64,000 nt of DNA, from assembly GCA_024114885.1 (NCBI GenBank), contig CP099432.1:310001-374000 (forward strand). Direction: 5' to 3'. Made by a program: the position numbers and the translations under genes. The notes beneath the pieces were generated by a model that searched no databases, was not told the origin of the DNA, and saw nothing but the letters and a program-made list of their open reading frames with translations. This DNA is from Septoria linicola (lineage: Eukaryota; Ascomycota; Dothideomycetes; Mycosphaerellales; Mycosphaerellaceae). Below, in pieces: positions 23,901 through 34,695 of the stretch (the first letter of the stretch is position 1; each line of letters opens with the position of its first letter).

Positions 23901-26692
23901 GAAAGAAGACCTATTAGAAGGCTAAGAACTATTAGCTAGCCTACTCTATAAGCTAGTAGGAGTACCCTAGGTGCTCCTAGTCTAGGCTAGTAGAAGCCTC
24001 CTCCTCCTTAGCTATTAGTATAGGTTTAGGAAGGAAAGAAACTCTTTATACAACTTCTACCTCTACTAGAAGATGTAGGAGAGTATAGAAAATTCCTAGA
24101 CTAAAGGAAAGTTAAGAAAGAATCTAAGAATTCTACCTAAGAAACTATAGAGGTAGATTAGGAGTAGATAGCCCTAAGGCAAACTTTTAGAAAGAGGAAA
24201 GCATTCTAAGAACTTAATAGATTTAACTAGAAGCTGAAGCTAATTAGGCTTAAGCTAGATTAGAATAGTTAGCTAGACAAGGAAATGCTCCTAGAGTATT
24301 AGGCTTTCTTCTTAGCTATAAGCTCTATTAACCTAGGTATCCTATAGGACCTAGAATTCTTAGAGGAAGTTAAAGAGATTACATTCTTAGCTACTAAAGA
24401 AGTAGGAATACATAAATAGGAGGTTCTAATCCTAAGGAACTATAAGGAAGTAGTAAGTGATCCTAAGTAGGGTTATCTCTAGTAAGAAGCTATTTAGAAG
24501 GAGCTAGATATACTTATAAGTAATAATACCTGGACTGTAGTAGTCCTACTAAAAGGGGCTAACCTGGTTACCTTAAGATAGGTCTTTAATATTAAGAGAA
24601 AGCTTAGTAGAGCTATTGAAAAGTTCAAGGCAAGACTAGTTATAAGAGGGTTCTCCTAAAAGTATAGAGTAGACTATATAGAAACTTTTGCTCCTATAGT
24701 CAGGTAGGATACTCTAAGAGGATTTATAGCTATAGTCTATAAGAAGGACCTAGTTCTATATTAAGTAGATATAAACAATATATTTATAGAGAGCACCCTA
24801 TATAAGGACATCTATATAATCCTACTACTAGGTATTAACCTACTAACTAGTATAGTCTTATAAGTTCTAAGGAGTCTCTATAGGCTAAAGTAAGCTATAA
24901 GAGACTAGAATTAGCTATATATATTAAAGCTGAAAGGAATAGGATTTAGACAATTAGAAGTAGACCTATATCTTCTAATCTATAAGAAAAGGAAAGACCT
25001 AATAATCCTGATCTATATTAATAATATACCTATTACTATAGAGAGACTAGAAGATATCCTCTAGTTTAAAGACTAACTTAGTAAGGTCTTTAAGATCAAA
25101 GATCTTAGAGAACTAGACAAGATTCTTAGAATAAGACTAATAAGAAACAGATAGTAAGGCTGGCTGAAACTTGACTAGAAGCACTATATCTAAGAGAACC
25201 TAGCTAAGATAGGAATAGGTTAAGAGACTATATTACTAACTCTTTTACTAATAGACAGCTATGAAAGTCTGAAGCCTACTAGACTAAATAATAAAAGGTG
25301 TAACAAATAGGAGTACTAATCTATTATTAGAATATGGATATAGCTTGTAACTATTATAAGACTAGACATTTCATTTGCCCTTAGAAGATTAAGCTCCTAT
25401 ATTAGTAATCTAATAGTAGGACATATAAAGGCTCTAAAGAAGCTAACTAGATACCTAAGATCAAACCTAGACCTTAGTCTAAGATACTTAAGGAATAGTT
25501 AAGGCTACCTTACTAGATATATAGACTCTGACTATATAATAGATAAGACTAATAGAGTCTTAATCCTTAGATATGTCTTCTTCCTTTATAGTGTACTAAT
25601 CTCCTAGATAAGTAAGAAGTAGAAATCTATAGCTACATCTATAATAGAAGCTAAATATATAGCTATAGGAGCATATATAAAACAGTTATAGTTCCTTAGT
25701 ACTCTTTTAAGAGAGCTTGGATGCCTAGAGTTAGTAGGAGAATGTTCTTACTAACTAAGGATCCTTAGTAACTAGGAAACTGTTACTAGAATCAGGCTAA
25801 TTTAGCTAAAAGGTAATAACTAAGCTGCTCTTACTCTAGTTAAGGACTTATATATTTATAATAAGTCTAAATATATTAATATCTTATATAATGCTATAAG
25901 AAAGCTCTAGTAGAACAGACTTATCTCTATAGAATATATAAATATAAAAGAGATAGTAGTAGATAGTCTTACTAAGCTAAAGAATAGACTATAGTTTTAG
26001 GAGTTTATAAGGCAGCTCTACCTTATATAAGAGATATATAAAAGATAACTCCAAGCTTTAAAGCTAAACTAAGAGGAGTCTAAAAGAAAGATTTTAATTA
26101 CTTAACTCCTTCTTAGTTAGACTTTATAAAGTCCTAAATGCCCTTACTAATATTAGACCTATTACTAACTATAATATTACTATATAGCACCTAGCTAAAC
26201 TAGACACCCCCTAAGGCTAAGTACTAGTTAATATTAAAGACCTCCTCTATAGCAGCTATTATCTCCTCTACTAGTATATAGTTACTCTACTCCCTAGCTT
26301 AATATAAGATCCCTATAGCTAAGAATAGTACACCCTAAAGACTATTAGGGAACTAAGAAGCTATGTAGAATATAACTAAGTAAGGGACTAGGCTATAAGG
26401 AATCTAGAGAGCTATTAGAATTAGCTATAAGAAAGGATAGGGGTAACTTACTAGATAGTCTATGTCCTAAACAATCCACTCCTATATAAGAGAGGAGGAA
26501 GATCTTATAGAAGGCATTTCTTTTGCCTTTTTGTAAGAGATAGTAGTATAGAAAGTTTGTTAGATTAATAGTTAGTGCTGTCTAGTTATTAGTCTGAAAA
26601 GTAAGTACTTAATAACTAATTAAGATTAGGACTAGCATTTGAGTACTATAGATGATCTATTAAAAGATCTAACTATATAGCATAAGTAGGAG
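20960..26692 (+). pseudogene. Inner copia gag-pol polyprotein, RIP-inactivated
   Basis: Domain order is gag, zinc knuckle, protease, integrase, reverse transcriptase, RNase H, which is Ty1/copia. Signals seen: integrase LILVDICRLLLLLVKGF near 23,140-23,195 followed by RANNARE near 23,335; reverse transcriptase AFIEST-like block near 24,780; SLYRLKQA near 24,875-24,900; IYINNIP near 25,010-25,030; RNase H SIATSIIEAKYIAIG near 25,627-25,670. The reverse-transcriptase Asp pair reads Asn-Asn, and the integrase Asp in RADN reads Asn, both G-to-A changes after T. About 1 kb of non-coding 3' DNA with a decayed tail precedes the 3' LTR. Inactive. Confidence 0.9.
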
Positions 26693-26970
26693 TGTTAAGA
26701 ATATATCCTAGATAGTTAGTCTAGATATAGACTTCTGAGCATAGTTCTAGATGCCTAAGGCATCTACCTGAGGCTTAGTAAGAGGTATATCTTACTTCTC
26801 TCTCTTCTCTTTTTAGATAACTAACTTAATTAACTTTGTATTTAGTTTCTAGCATATTGCTACTACACTGTATATATAAGTTAGTTTAAGATTGATCTCC
26901 TATTCTTCTTTACTACGCTATACCCTCCTTAACATTATATAGTATCTATAAACGCCCTCTACTTTTAATA
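26693..26970 (+). repeat. Inner copia 3' LTR
   Basis: 278 bp; begins TGTTAAGAATA and ends TTTTAATA. Followed at once by the second target copy TCTAA and the resumed outer coding region. Confidence 0.93.
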
Positions 26971-28135
26971 TCTAACTATATAATAGACAAGACTAATAGA
27001 GTCTTAATCCTTAGATATATCTTCTTCCTTTATAGTATACTAATCTCCTAGATAAGTAAGAAGTAGAAATCTATAGCTATATCTATAATAGAAGCTAAAT
27101 ATATAGCTATAGGAGTATATATAAAATAGTTATAGTTCCTTAGTACTCTTTTAAGAGAGCTTGGATACCTAGAGTTAGTAGGAGAATGTTCTTACTAACT
27201 AAGGATCCTTAGTAACTAGGAAACTATTACTAGAATTAGGCTAATTTAGCTAAAAGGTAATAACTAAGCTACCCTTACTCTAGTTAAGGACTTATATATT
27301 TATAACAAGTCTAAATATATTAATATCTTATATAATGCTATAAGAAAGCTCTAGTAGAATAGACTTATCTCTATAGAATATATAAATATAAAAGAGATAG
27401 TAGTAGATAGTCTTACTAAGCTAAAGAATAGACTATAGTTTCAGGAGTTTATAAGGCAGCTCTACCTTATATAAGAGATGTACAAAAGATAACTCCAAGC
27501 CTTAGAGTTAAACTAAGAGGAGTCTAAAAGAAAGATTTTAGTTACTTAACTCCTCCTTAGTTAGACTTTATAAAGTCCTAAATACCCTTACTAATATTAG
27601 ACCTATTACTAACTATAATATTACTATATAGCACCTAGCTAAACTAGACACTCTCTAAGGCCAAGTACTAGTTAATATTAAAGACCTCCTCTATAGCAGC
27701 TATTATCTCCTCTACTAGTATATAGTTACTCTACTCCCTAGCTTAATATAAGATCCTTATAGCTAAGAATAGTATACCCTAAAGGCTATTAGGGAACTAA
27801 GAAGCTATATAGAATATAACTAAGTAGGGGACTAGGCTATAAGGAATCTAGGGAGCTATTAGAATTAGCTATAAGAAAGGATAGGGGTAACTTACTAGAT
27901 AGTCTATGTCCTAAACAATCTACTCCTATATAAGAGAGAAGGAAGATCTTATAGAAGGCATTTCTTTTACCTTTTGTAGGAGATAGTAGTATAGAAAGTT
28001 TGTTAGATTAATAGTTAGTACTGTCTAGTTATTAGTCTAAAAAGCAAGTACTTAATAACTAATTAAGATTAGGACTAGTATTTGAGTACTATAGATAATC
28101 TATTAAAAGATCTAACTATATAGCATAAGTAGGAG
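26971..28135 (+). pseudogene. Outer copia gag-pol, 3' remainder (RNase H and tail)
   Basis: Resumes at the same codon region where the outer copy broke at 20,671 and aligns with 25,548-26,692 of the inner copy. RNase H signature SIIEAKYIAIG-type lies near 27,070-27,115. Differences from the inner copy are transitions of RIP type. It ends at the outer 3' LTR. Confidence 0.88.
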
Positions 28136-28412
28136 TGTTAAGAATGTATCCTAGATAGTTAGTCTAGATATAGACTTCTAAGCATAGTTCTAGATACCTA
28201 AGGTATCTACCTAAGGCTTAGTAAGAGGTATATCTTGCTTCTCTTTCTTCTCTTCTTAGATAACTAACTTAATCAACTTTATATTTAGTTCCTAGCATAT
28301 TACTACTACACTATATATATAAGTTAGTTTAAGATTGATCCCCTATTCTTCTTTACTACGCTATACCCTCCTTGATATTATATAGTATATAACACGCTCT
28401 CTACTTTTAATA
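28136..28412 (+). repeat. Outer copia 3' LTR
   Basis: 277 bp; begins TGTTAAGAATG and ends TTTTAATA. Followed by TAATC, matching the left target duplication. Confidence 0.93.
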
Positions 28413-28439
28413 TAATCTTTATTTAATTAGATTATAGTA

Positions 28440-31000
28440 GATATTATAGCTATCGTCTAATTAGTAGTACTACGTACTAAAGTATAGACGTTCTATAGCC
28501 TATAAGTAAATAATTAGCTTATTACCTTATTATCCGCTATCGTTATATCTACTACTATATTATCTAGTACTATATTATAGCTAAACTATAACTTTAGATA
28601 CTAATTTGCTTCTACTAAGTTACTACGTATATACTAATAAGCCTTATTTAATATATAACCGGCTTTAGAGAAGCTACGTTTAGTAGTAGTTAAAGACGCT
28701 AGACAAGCTAGTATATTATATACTAGCCTAGAGAGTATAGAGTATACTTTATAGTAGTCGTTCTACTACTATAAAGCGTCTGTTTTTAGTAGTACCGGTA
28801 GCGCTATAAGATAGCGATTATACTCGTCCTATATAATCTCTTTACTTAGCTATAGTTCTTACTCGTATTACGTAGAATCGTAGTTCGTAGTAGTATTTCA
28901 TTAAGAGGGCTCGGTCGCCGTAGTCACGTTTATAGTACTAAATCGCTCGTAGTATTCGATCTATAAGGCCTTAATAACTCTACGTATACGCTCGGTAAAT
29001 AACTCGCTCTATAATAGTATTTATAAAGCCTATAAGCGCTTGTTACGTACGCTAAACCTAGCGTTACTATAGCGTTATTTCTTTACCTCTAGATTAAAGT
29101 AGAGATCCTTCTATATAGTATTAAACTAGCGTAGTTTAAAGTACGGATAAAGTACTATTAAGGCTATATAAGTAGGTAAACGATTAGTAAGCGCGAAGTA
29201 CTTGTCTAGCTTCTTCTAACCTATTAAAATATACGCCTTAAAGTATAAGTTTAGTAGTAAATCTTACTATGTTTTAAGATCCTCTAATACGCTTATTAGT
29301 AGGTTTAGCGTTATAAGTAACTACTATAATAAGCTATAGATATATATACTATCTATCTATAAACCTATTAACGCTTCCTTTATTAGATTAAGTAATAAAT
29401 AGAGCTCTTAGAGCTTATACTAGTCGTTACTATTAAGGTAATCTTTAGAAGCTAGTAGCTTATCGTCTATCTCGCGAAAGTAAGCCTAATATAGCTCTAA
29501 CGCGTCTTTAAGCTTAAGAGCTCGCTCTATTATATCGTAGTCGCTATTCTACCTTATACTACTATTTAAAATAAGCTCTAGTATTACTATGTCCGGATTA
29601 GCTTCCTTCTACTTACTCTTAAAGAACTAGCGACGCGTTATTAAGCTACGCGCGTAGATAACAATATTATATAGTTTGTCGAGTAGTCTATACCTATACT
29701 AAATAACGTATTTCTCGAGGTTATTTTAAGTATAGATTAAGCGCTCGAATTAAGCTACTTCTTTATTATCTTCTACCTTATCCGAAGGCTCTATATTATC
29801 GCTATTACTATCGAATTCGTAGGCTTAGTTAATTACGTTAATATCGATACTATAAAGAATAGCTTTATAGACTAAATTAATAATATATATAGTATAGCGT
29901 AGTCTATATTTAAGTAGATTAAGGCCGAGCGAGGTAGCGAGTAATTAGTATACCTTATCGTTACTATTTACGTTATTAGATATAAAGTATTTAACCTTCT
30001 TCTTAATACCGTATTCGTAGATAACCTCTAGTATAGTATCTATAATATCTAATAAATTATACGAGCTAAATATATTACGTAAGCCTAGTATTACTATACG
30101 ATTATAACTATATTTATCGATAAAGTATCTAAATATACCTATTAACTCTAGCTCGTTATTAGACTTCTAACTATTAAAGGATACGATAACTTCGCTCTAT
30201 ATCTTACTTATAAAGCGTTAGATAGCTAGTTTTAAGCTAGTAAATAGCTTTATTAACTAACGCTAGTAGGTTATATAGTTCTAAGATACGAGGTTTAAAA
30301 TACGTTAGTTTTAGAAGCTAAGGAGCTAGCGTAATCGCTTTAAGGTAGTATTACGAAGTAATTAATCGTCGCCTATCTTCTACTTAAGATATACCTTCTA
30401 CTAGCTAATTCGATTAAAGATAGTATAGTCGTCTACGCGTTATTATTTAGTAGCGAAAGAGGCTCGTATATCTCTATTAGTTTTAGCCTTTCGTTTATAG
30501 CCTATACCTACTACTAGCGCTATATACTTACTATCTCGTGTCTAGTAGTAATCTTTACTAAAAGCTAGATTATATAGATAGTCGATTAGTCGTATAGTCG
30601 AGGTAATACCTATTAATACTAAGCCTTAAGAACTAGGCTTCTTAAAGTATACTCTATAGAGCTAGTAACGCGTACTAGTCGCTACCTTAGTTAACTCTAC
30701 TCTAATCTCTAGTTTCTAGTACTAGCTCGTTTTAGAGTATTTACTAGAGAGTATTAGTATAAAGCCTTTAAAGCGTAGTCTATTTACGAGAAATCTAGTA
30801 TAACTATAATAGCTAGAATAAGCTCTAGGAAGCTACGATTTAGTATATAACTTAGTAAGGTTATCGATAATAGTCTCTAAACTAAGCTCTAACTCTATAA
30901 AGTCTATAGTCGCGTCTATTACTATGTTTTCGACGCGCCTTTATATTATTATTATTATAAAAGTAACTATCTAGCTCCTTCGAATCTCTATAAACTCGTA
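28440..31000 (-). pseudogene. hAT-family transposase, RIP-inactivated
   Basis: The minus strand, read through RIP-type stops, ends with a hAT dimerisation domain. Near 28,560-28,765 it gives LSRLVYNILACLASLTTTKR followed by SFSKAG and a YILNKA-like stretch, matching the LAR...ILsiPAsSaptERvFSkAG pattern of hAT C-termini. Near its N-terminal end (about 30,640-30,760) a TSTRYxLYRVYFKKP-like stretch resembles the BED-type zinc-finger opening of fungal hAT proteins, with Cys codons apparently lost. The length (about 2.5 kb) suits a hAT transposase of 700-850 residues. Terminal inverted repeats and an 8-bp target duplication were not found. The outer copia insertion lies just beyond its 3' end. 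hAT transposases cut and paste DNA; this one is dead. Confidence 0.72.
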
Positions 31001-31900
31001 AGTTATAACTCTAAGATATTACTAAACGCGCTTCTAACTACTATTACGCTATATATAACGCGTTTTAGAGTAAATACGTTTTCCTATTAGAATCGTCGTA
31101 GTTTATTTAGTTATACGTACTATTATAAGGTTCTATAAAGATATAAATATAATATTAGGGTTAGATCTTAGGTTAGACTAGAAAGTAACGATTTATTAAT
31201 TCGGAAATATAATAAGAAAACGAGCTTAAATTACTAGTACTAGAACTATATAAATATAGAAATGTTTTTATATAGGAATTTAACTAACTATCTAAGCTTT
31301 ATTTTATACCGCTAAGCTTGTCTATCTAGTATGTTTTAGTAATATTATTCGGTATAGAAGAAACTATACTATAATTACAATAATAGATTACGAGGAATTT
31401 AGAGTCTTAAGCTATTAGATTTAATATTAAGTATATATAAGCGAGCTCGGTTATTATAACTAAACTAATTAGATTACCTAATCGTATAGCTTTAGCCGCT
31501 TCTTACTTTTAAATAACTATACTAATACTCTTACCTTTAATACGCGCGTAGTAAACTAGATACTTATAATAGTCTAGCTATACTATCCTATATACCTATA
31601 GACTCTACTAAATTATCTCGTATATCTCTATACTACTAACTAGTAGAGAATAGTATAATAAACGCTCTAGCGCCGTCGTACGAAATAATTACTATAATTC
31701 TACTAGAAAGAGCTAGGATATAGACACGGACATAGATACGGACACGGTTAAGGTAGGTCTATATAACTATACTTGGCGCTATATAGTACGTATCGATATA
31801 GGCGACCGGCTGTCGCCTGTTTGTAGTAGTGCGCTAGTCCTCTCCGTCTATCTGTACTAAGCTTAATCAGACAGTATAGTACGTACTAAAGCGCCTGTCT
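31001..31900. repeat. RIP-degraded tail and transition to unique DNA
   Basis: CpA and TpG are rare up to about 31,720 and return gradually to normal by 31,900. A short degenerate run of ACACGG-like hexamers occurs near 31,722-31,756. It may contain the 5' end of the hAT element, but no terminal repeat was identified. Confidence 0.55.
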
Positions 31901-32901
31901 TTGAGCCACCCTAGATATCTCAAGGCTGTCACAGGCAGCGAGCACGGCAGCTCCCGTAGCTGCGTTTGCAAGTCCTGCTATAGGAGTCTCGTTGCCGATC
32001 ACAAGGGCTCTGTTCGACTGTAGTATCTCCTTAGGGTGTCACCAGATTCGGAGCCGTCACTAACAAACAGCGGACTATGATAACTGTATCGTCACAGATA
32101 CGCTACAGCTGCTCAGATTGAGCGATCATTCATGTACGCGTCACAACTAAGAGGGTCAATGTCGCTGTCACCGTTGCCGGTGTTGGCGGCTGCATTGTTG
32201 CTGCATCGCTGGCTGGAGGAATCGGACGTATCGAGACGGATCAGATCCCGGGCATTGTAAGTCAGCGATGAAGTTACGCATGAGGCGCGCGCTAAACCAG
32301 AACGTAATGGGCCATGATGCTGGTTCCGCCGAGGTACGAGGCGACTTATTGGGATAGTAATCTACATCGCCTAGCTATAACCTTGGTGCAGACCATACTG
32401 GCGGATGCTACACATATGTCGCTTTCGGCGGAGGCTACCTGTGGACTGGCATCGATCGCCGCGTGCTGATGCAAAGTTAATCCGATGCTTTGCATTGTAG
32501 GCCACGAGAGAGAGAAGAAGCTGGAATGGGAGTGCACAATGATAATGAAGACGGAGATAGCGGAGGGTGGAAGATGGTGATCGAGCTTCTGCCAAGGCGG
32601 CGGCGAAACTTTGAGCCGTGCTCGCGAGTTGAGGCCCCACCACCCACCGCTGACTACATTACCTCTGCACACCAGCACAGGCAGGCGGGCGGCGGGAACA
32701 TAACGCTGTTCGATTGTCGAGATAGAAGCAACCCGGCTGCTCGGGACGTGGTCCAGCCTTATGAAAATGAATTACTGAATCGTACTTTTCTCTGACCATG
32801 TATTGACCGTACGAGAGGTGTGCAGGAGTGAGGTGAAAGGTGTAAGGTGTAAGGTGCGAGGTGTGAGATGTGCTGGGTGCCGGTGTGAGTTGTTGTAACA
32901 C
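31901..32901. other. Unique DNA with no supported gene
   Basis: Normal composition. Around 32,150-32,260 the plus strand has a small-residue-rich frame (VTVAGVGGCIVAASLAGG) that is interrupted and was not assigned. Overlapping open frames near 32,346-32,900 on both strands lack domains and compete with one another. Confidence 0.4.
32831..32868 (+). repeat. Degenerate 7-bp tandem repeat (GGTGTAA type)
   Basis: A run of AGGTGTAAGGTGTAAGGTGC and related heptamers, continuing degenerately to about 32,895. It is simple-sequence DNA, too short and too variable to be telomeric. Confidence 0.6.
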
Positions 32902-33552
32902 ATGGTACTAGGACAATTCCTCTTTGTACTATATCTTTTCCTCTTCCTCTGCCCTCTCTCTGCGCTGGCGAACTCTCTCCCGATGAACGGACCCGCGCCA
33001 TATTCCATTCCACCGAAATCTCCTCCCCCCAGGTCCCGTCCAAGGCGAAGTAGGCAAGGCGGAAGGTATTCTGCTGTCTGGGGCATTCTCGCCGGTTGGC
33101 GGCTTGTAAACACCTGTATCATTCTTTCAAGTCTTCAGCTCCGCTTCCAGGTCGTCTTCTGTCGATGCCTGCTCCGCAGCGACTGGCTGCTCGATTACAA
33201 GAATCGATGCGCTCAGATCCTCCACCAGCTGATGGCTTCTGCTATCCGCAGAGCATGGGCGATCGATGCTTGCAACGCGTCGGCTAGCTGCTTGGCCAGA
33301 ATCCATGAAGGTGGCGAGCGCCTGGAACATGTTGACTATCTGCTTGGTCACTTTGTTGCTCCTCTGTGCTTCATCCGTGCAAGTGTCGGCTGTCCGTCTC
33401 CCTGGTCACTTTGTTGTTCCTCTGCGCCTCACCTGCTTGATCGTCGGCTGCCTGCATGGTCACTTTGTTGTTCCTCTGCGCCTCATCTGTGCAACCGTCG
33501 GCTAACTGTCTGCTTGGTCACTTTGTTGTTCCTCTGCGCCTCACCTGCTTGA
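32902..33552 (+). CDS. Doubtful 216-aa ORF with signal-peptide-like start
   Basis: ATG at 32,902 opens a 216-codon frame. The first 23 residues (MVLGQFLFVLYLFLFLCPLS then ALA) look like a signal peptide with an ALA cleavage end, followed by a Pro/Arg-rich stretch and then a Cys/Leu-rich part that simply translates a minisatellite. The opposite strand over 33,127-33,552 has better coding character (helical, charged repeats), so the second half here is probably a shadow. The hydrophobic start may only reflect a pyrimidine-rich tract. Kept because the start region is intact and the two readings cannot be separated by eye. Confidence 0.2.
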   Translation: MVLGQFLFVLYLFLFLCPLSALANSLPMNGPAPYSIPPKSPPPRSRPRRSRQGGRYSAVWGILAGWRLVNTCIILSSLQLRFQVVFCRCLLRSDWLLDYKNRCAQILHQLMASAIRRAWAIDACNASASCLARIHEGGERLEHVDYLLGHFVAPLCFIRASVGCPSPWSLCCSSAPHLLDRRLPAWSLCCSSAPHLCNRRLTVCLVTLLFLCASPA

Positions 33553-33790
33553 TCGTCGGCTGCCTGCTTGGTCACTTTTTTCTTCCTCTGCGCCTTATCT
33601 ACACGACTGAAGGTCTCGATAGCGAAGTCCTCAACACATGACTTTACAGCCATGCCATTGCCCATGGCATCGTTTGTAGCGTGCTCCGACCTCCAAGCTG
33701 AATCCCTGCTCAGTTCTGCTAGTCGTCAAGCTCCCCTCGTAAACTCTAGCTGTTGGTAGAGTGACGGAACCAGAACGAGCTACGCCGCAC
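33127..33790 (-). pseudogene. Coiled-coil hypothetical gene, frameshifted by a minisatellite
   Basis: Read on the minus strand from about 33,750, the frame gives a helical, charged protein (LYQQLEFTRGA, stop, RLAELSRDSAW, then ATNDAMGNGMAV). It then passes into a tandem peptide repeat of about 18 residues containing AQRNNKVTKQ, and ends with a helical tail terminating in EDDLEAELKT at 33,127. The repeat units alternate between 54 and 58 bp, so each 58-bp unit shifts the frame and the protein can be followed only by changing frame twice. Stops TAG and TGA occur in the 5' part, the TGA where a TGG would restore the frame. No known family; likely a dead gene, or one whose frame depends on repeat number. 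Confidence 0.45.
33346..33627. repeat. Minisatellite with alternating 58- and 54-bp units
   Basis: Copies of GGTCACTTTGTTGTTCCTCT start at 33,346, 33,404, 33,458, 33,516 and 33,570, so the spacing runs 58, 54, 58, 54 and the higher-order unit is 112 bp. The last copy is the most diverged (GGTCACTTTTTTCTTCC). It lies in the minus-strand coiled-coil frame. Confidence 0.9.
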
Positions 33791-34695
33791 AGTCATCGCG
33801 CTCGTCTGGAGGTAGAATTCTTTGCCGCGACAACGTAAGTGATAGTCGAGATCGATGCGAGCTGGATAGCAGCTGAAAGGCTCGGGAGAGCGGACTCCAT
33901 TGTACGACTGTGGTTCTGCAGCCGCACGCGCGCAGCATACGTGCTATGGTGAGATCACTTGGAGATCGATCTCTCGAAAATGCTGTTTCCGCATAGGATG
34001 ACTGATGCGGTAGTCAGATCCGTCATCAATAGGGCGGGGGCCAGCCATTATCCGAGCCCAGATATCATCAACACCCGAGCTGCTTGCGGGAGATCACAGC
34101 ACAGCCAAAAAGAGCATTGCCCTAGGTAGCTCGCACGTTGTCCTTGCTACGCGATGCCCGACCGACAATGTACGATTTGCCTAGAGTCAAGCGGGCGGTG
34201 TGCGGTGGTCATCATCCGTGTGGGACGTGAGCGCAATGCGGGTCAAGTAAGCCGACAAGTTGGCGGTGGCTATGCATGATCGTCATGTTGAGTGTGCTGG
34301 CTGTGATGTGCTTGATCCCTCCGAGATGCGGCAATGCTCCAGTTCGATAATTGATGCACATTCATGCCTGCATTCGAGTGTTATTCGATGCGATCGCCGG
34401 CTTGGCGCTGAAGAGCGCTCGTGGTCGACGTAGATGAGAATTGTGGAGAGCCGATGAGACCACACGGAAGTCACGAGCCACAACTTGAACTCGTTTAGAC
34501 AAGGCGCGTCGTGCGTCCTCTGTGATACAGGCGCATTGTGAGATTGTTGGGACTACAGCGTGTGTGCGCGAGGCATCGACAACTTGTAGGCGCGTTGGTC
34601 ATTGTAGCGATGAAAGACCGCTGTTCCAACGGGTCGTGGTAAAGAGTGTGCCTCCATGTCATGTCTGGAGAAAGTTGCGTTCCATCGAGCCTACT
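33791..34695. other. Unique DNA, nothing recognised
   Basis: Normal composition. Short open frames on both strands lack domains and starts. No repeat or RNA gene seen. Confidence 0.45.

Larger units (their letters stand above)
20672..26970 (+). mobile_element. Inner Ty1/copia element, full length, nested in the same family
   Basis: LTRs 20,672-20,949 and 26,693-26,970, both 278 bp, begin TGTTAAGA and end TTTTAATA. A 5-bp duplication TCTAA flanks it. Total length 6,299 bp, plus strand, same orientation as its host element. It keeps more CpA and TpG than the outer copy, consistent with a younger insertion and fewer RIP rounds. No open frame above about 60 codons remains. Confidence 0.94.
15813..28412 (+). 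mobile_element. Outer Ty1/copia element, split by a copy of itself
   Basis: LTRs 15,813-16,089 and 28,136-28,412 bound it, and TAATC flanks it on both sides (15,808-15,812 and 28,413-28,417). The internal region is interrupted at 20,671/20,672 by a full second copy and resumes at 26,971. Removing the insert and one target copy leaves 6,296 bp, almost the same as the 6,299 bp of the inner element. The coding strand is plus and the whole is RIP-mutated. Confidence 0.93.

Noticed and set aside
31140..31160. TTAGGGTTAG as a telomere-like repeat
   Set aside because: A single occurrence without tandem copies, inside a degraded repeat.
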